Shown: piece after piece, positions 28,563-29,609 of the stretch | Numbering within the stretch: position 1 is the stretch's first letter | How the letters are laid out: every line of letters starts with the position of its first letter | Assembly: GCA_900763685.1 (NCBI GenBank) | Contig: CAAFLF010000026.1 | Location: forward strand, 1-29,609 | Length of the DNA stretch: 29,609 bases | Source: an uncultured Oscillospiraceae bacterium | GTDB lineage: Bacteria; Bacillota; Clostridia; Oscillospirales; Oscillospiraceae | Reading direction: 5' to 3' | Program-made: the position numbers and the translations under genes | The notes under the pieces: model-generated | Databases searched by the model: none | What the model saw: only the letters and a program-made list of their open reading frames with translations | Told to the model about the DNA's origin: nothing

Positions 28563-29609
28563 ATGTCAACCATCATCACCCATCGTCAGTTCCCCGGCTA
28601 CCACAAGTATGAGATGGACCTGGCCGGCCGCCCCCTGACCCTGGAGGTCGGGAAGCTGGCCGAGCTTGCCAACGCCGCCGTCATGGTGGGCTACGGCGAC
28701 ACCCGGGTCCTCTGCTGCGTCACCGCCGCTCCCCGGCCCCGGGACGGCATCGACTTCTTCCCCCTGAGCGTGGACTTTGAGGAGAAGCTCTACTCCGTGG
28801 GCCGTATCCCCGGCAGCTTCAACCGCCGGGAGGGCCGCCCCGGTGAGAAGGGCATCCTGACGAGCCGCGTCATCGACCGGCCCATCCGGCCCCTCTTCCC
28901 CTCCGACTTCCGCAACGATGTCTCCGTGATGTGCACCGTCATGAGCATGGACCATGACTGCACCCCCGAGATCGCCGCCCTCATCGGCACCTCCGCCGCC
29001 CTGGCCATCTCCGACATCCCCTGGAACGGCCCCGTGGGCGCCCTGAAGGTGGGCCTTGTGGACGGGCAGCTGGTGCTGAACCCCACCAGCGAGCAGCGCA
29101 AGCTCAGCGACCTGGACGTCACCGTGGTCTCCACCGGCAAGAAGGTGGTCATGATCGAGGCCGGCGCCAACGAGGTGGACAACGAGACCATGCTGAAGGC
29201 CATCGAGCTGGCCCACAATGAAAACCAGAAGCAGGTGGCCCTCATCAACCAGATGGTTTCTGAGATCGGCAAGCCCAAGTTCGATTACCCCCACGCGGAC
29301 TTCAACCAGGAGCTCTTCGACAAGAGCGTCGCCGACTTCATGGACGAGGCCAAGGCCACCATGGATACCGACGACAAGAACGTCCGGGAGCAGCGCTGGA
29401 ACGCCATGATCGAGCACTGGCACGAGAAGTACCTCGAGGAGTACCCCGACATGGACCAGTACCTGGAGGAGTTCACCTATAAGTTCCAGAAGAAGATCGT
29501 CAAGGCCTGGCTTCTGCAGGGCCACCGGGTGGACGGCCGCCAGAAAAACGAGATCCGCCCCCTCAGCGCCGAAGTCGGCGTCCTGCCCCGTGCCCACGGC
29601 TCCGGCCTC
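28563..29609 (+). CDS. pnp: Polynucleotide phosphorylase, N-terminal half (runs off window)
   Basis: 349 codons are visible of about 700. Phosphorolytic 3'-5' exoribonuclease of RNA decay. The first RNase PH-like domain is seen: LTLEVGKLAELANAAVMV, GYGDTRVLCCVT, FFPLSVDFEEKLYSVGRIPGSF, NRREGRPGEKGILTSRVIDRPIRPLFP. The all-helical linker domain follows, and the beginning of the second PH domain (VDGRQKNEIRPLSAEVG). AAAAGGAG lies about 9 nt before the ATG. It follows rpsO as in many bacteria. KH and S1 domains should lie to the right of the window. Confidence 0.96.
   Translation, partial: MSTIITHRQFPGYHKYEMDLAGRPLTLEVGKLAELANAAVMVGYGDTRVLCCVTAAPRPRDGIDFFPLSVDFEEKLYSVGRIPGSFNRREGRPGEKGILTSRVIDRPIRPLFPSDFRNDVSVMCTVMSMDHDCTPEIAALIGTSAALAISDIPWNGPVGALKVGLVDGQLVLNPTSEQRKLSDLDVTVVSTGKKVVMIEAGANEVDNETMLKAIELAHNENQKQVALINQMVSEIGKPKFDYPHADFNQELFDKSVADFMDEAKATMDTDDKNVREQRWNAMIEHWHEKYLEEYPDMDQYLEEFTYKFQKKIVKAWLLQGHRVDGRQKNEIRPLSAEVGVLPRAHGSGL

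Overview
The window is a GC-rich (roughly two-thirds G+C by eye), low-redundancy bacterial chromosome segment. It most likely comes from a spore-forming, anaerobic Firmicute of the Oscillospirales (clostridial cluster IV, Oscillibacter/Dysosmobacter/Flavonifractor-like). The reasons are the spore germination protease gpr, an SLH-domain surface protein, a clostridial-type crotonase, a TatD-linked radical SAM protein, type III pantothenate kinase, and Gram-positive style AGGAGG ribosome sites and sigma-A promoters in a GC-rich background. The genus is inference.

Layout, left to right. (1) 1-390: an upstream hairpin, three degenerate 54-bp repeats, a G-rich tract and a promoter. (2) 395-6277, plus strand: secreted SLH-anchored phosphodiester glycosidase, prfB (no programmed frameshift), MATE exporter. 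(3) 6329-12101, minus strand: xth-tatD-radical SAM operon, XRE/TPR regulator, threonine-aldolase-like PLP enzyme, coaBC. coaX (12406-13218) is divergent from coaBC, so two coenzyme A genes flank one promoter region. (4) 13250-17989, minus strand: padR-DUF2812-zinc ribbon operon with a 13-bp-arm palindromic operator over its promoter, a GNAT enzyme, and a lipid kinase-CoA pyrophosphatase-crotonase operon. (5) 18089-20543: a bidirectional promoter whose two halves share one palindromic -35 box, reading right into an AI-2E-family permease and a DUF3810 membrane protein with an HELAH motif. (6) 20565-22078: a 1.5-kb AT-richer insertion with 24-bp imperfect terminal inverted repeats. It holds an oriT-like structured region, a three-gene HTH/membrane-protein operon behind a perfect-consensus promoter, and a truncated tnpV. 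It sits between the two arms of what looks like the host's bidirectional terminator. (7) 22108-24420: MFS transporter and pyridoxamine kinase (minus), and a tRNA-Leu(UAG) driven from an overlapping divergent promoter. (8) 24421-26434: IS3-family transposase remnant, a divergent ketopantoate-reductase-like gene, and a decayed second copy of the promoter-plus-tRNA-Leu segment in which only the minus-strand promoter still looks good. (9) 26475-29609: gpr divergent from rpsT, then rpsO and the first half of pnp.

The core genes are ordinary housekeeping (translation, RNA decay, CoA and B6 metabolism, DNA repair). The most novel material is the small recombinase-less, possibly trans-mobilisable element at 20565-22078, the tRNA/promoter duplication with one-sided decay, and the recurrent compact promoter designs (shared or overlapping -35 boxes, -35 boxes placed in terminator tails). 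All coordinates and motifs were read by eye; no database search was run.
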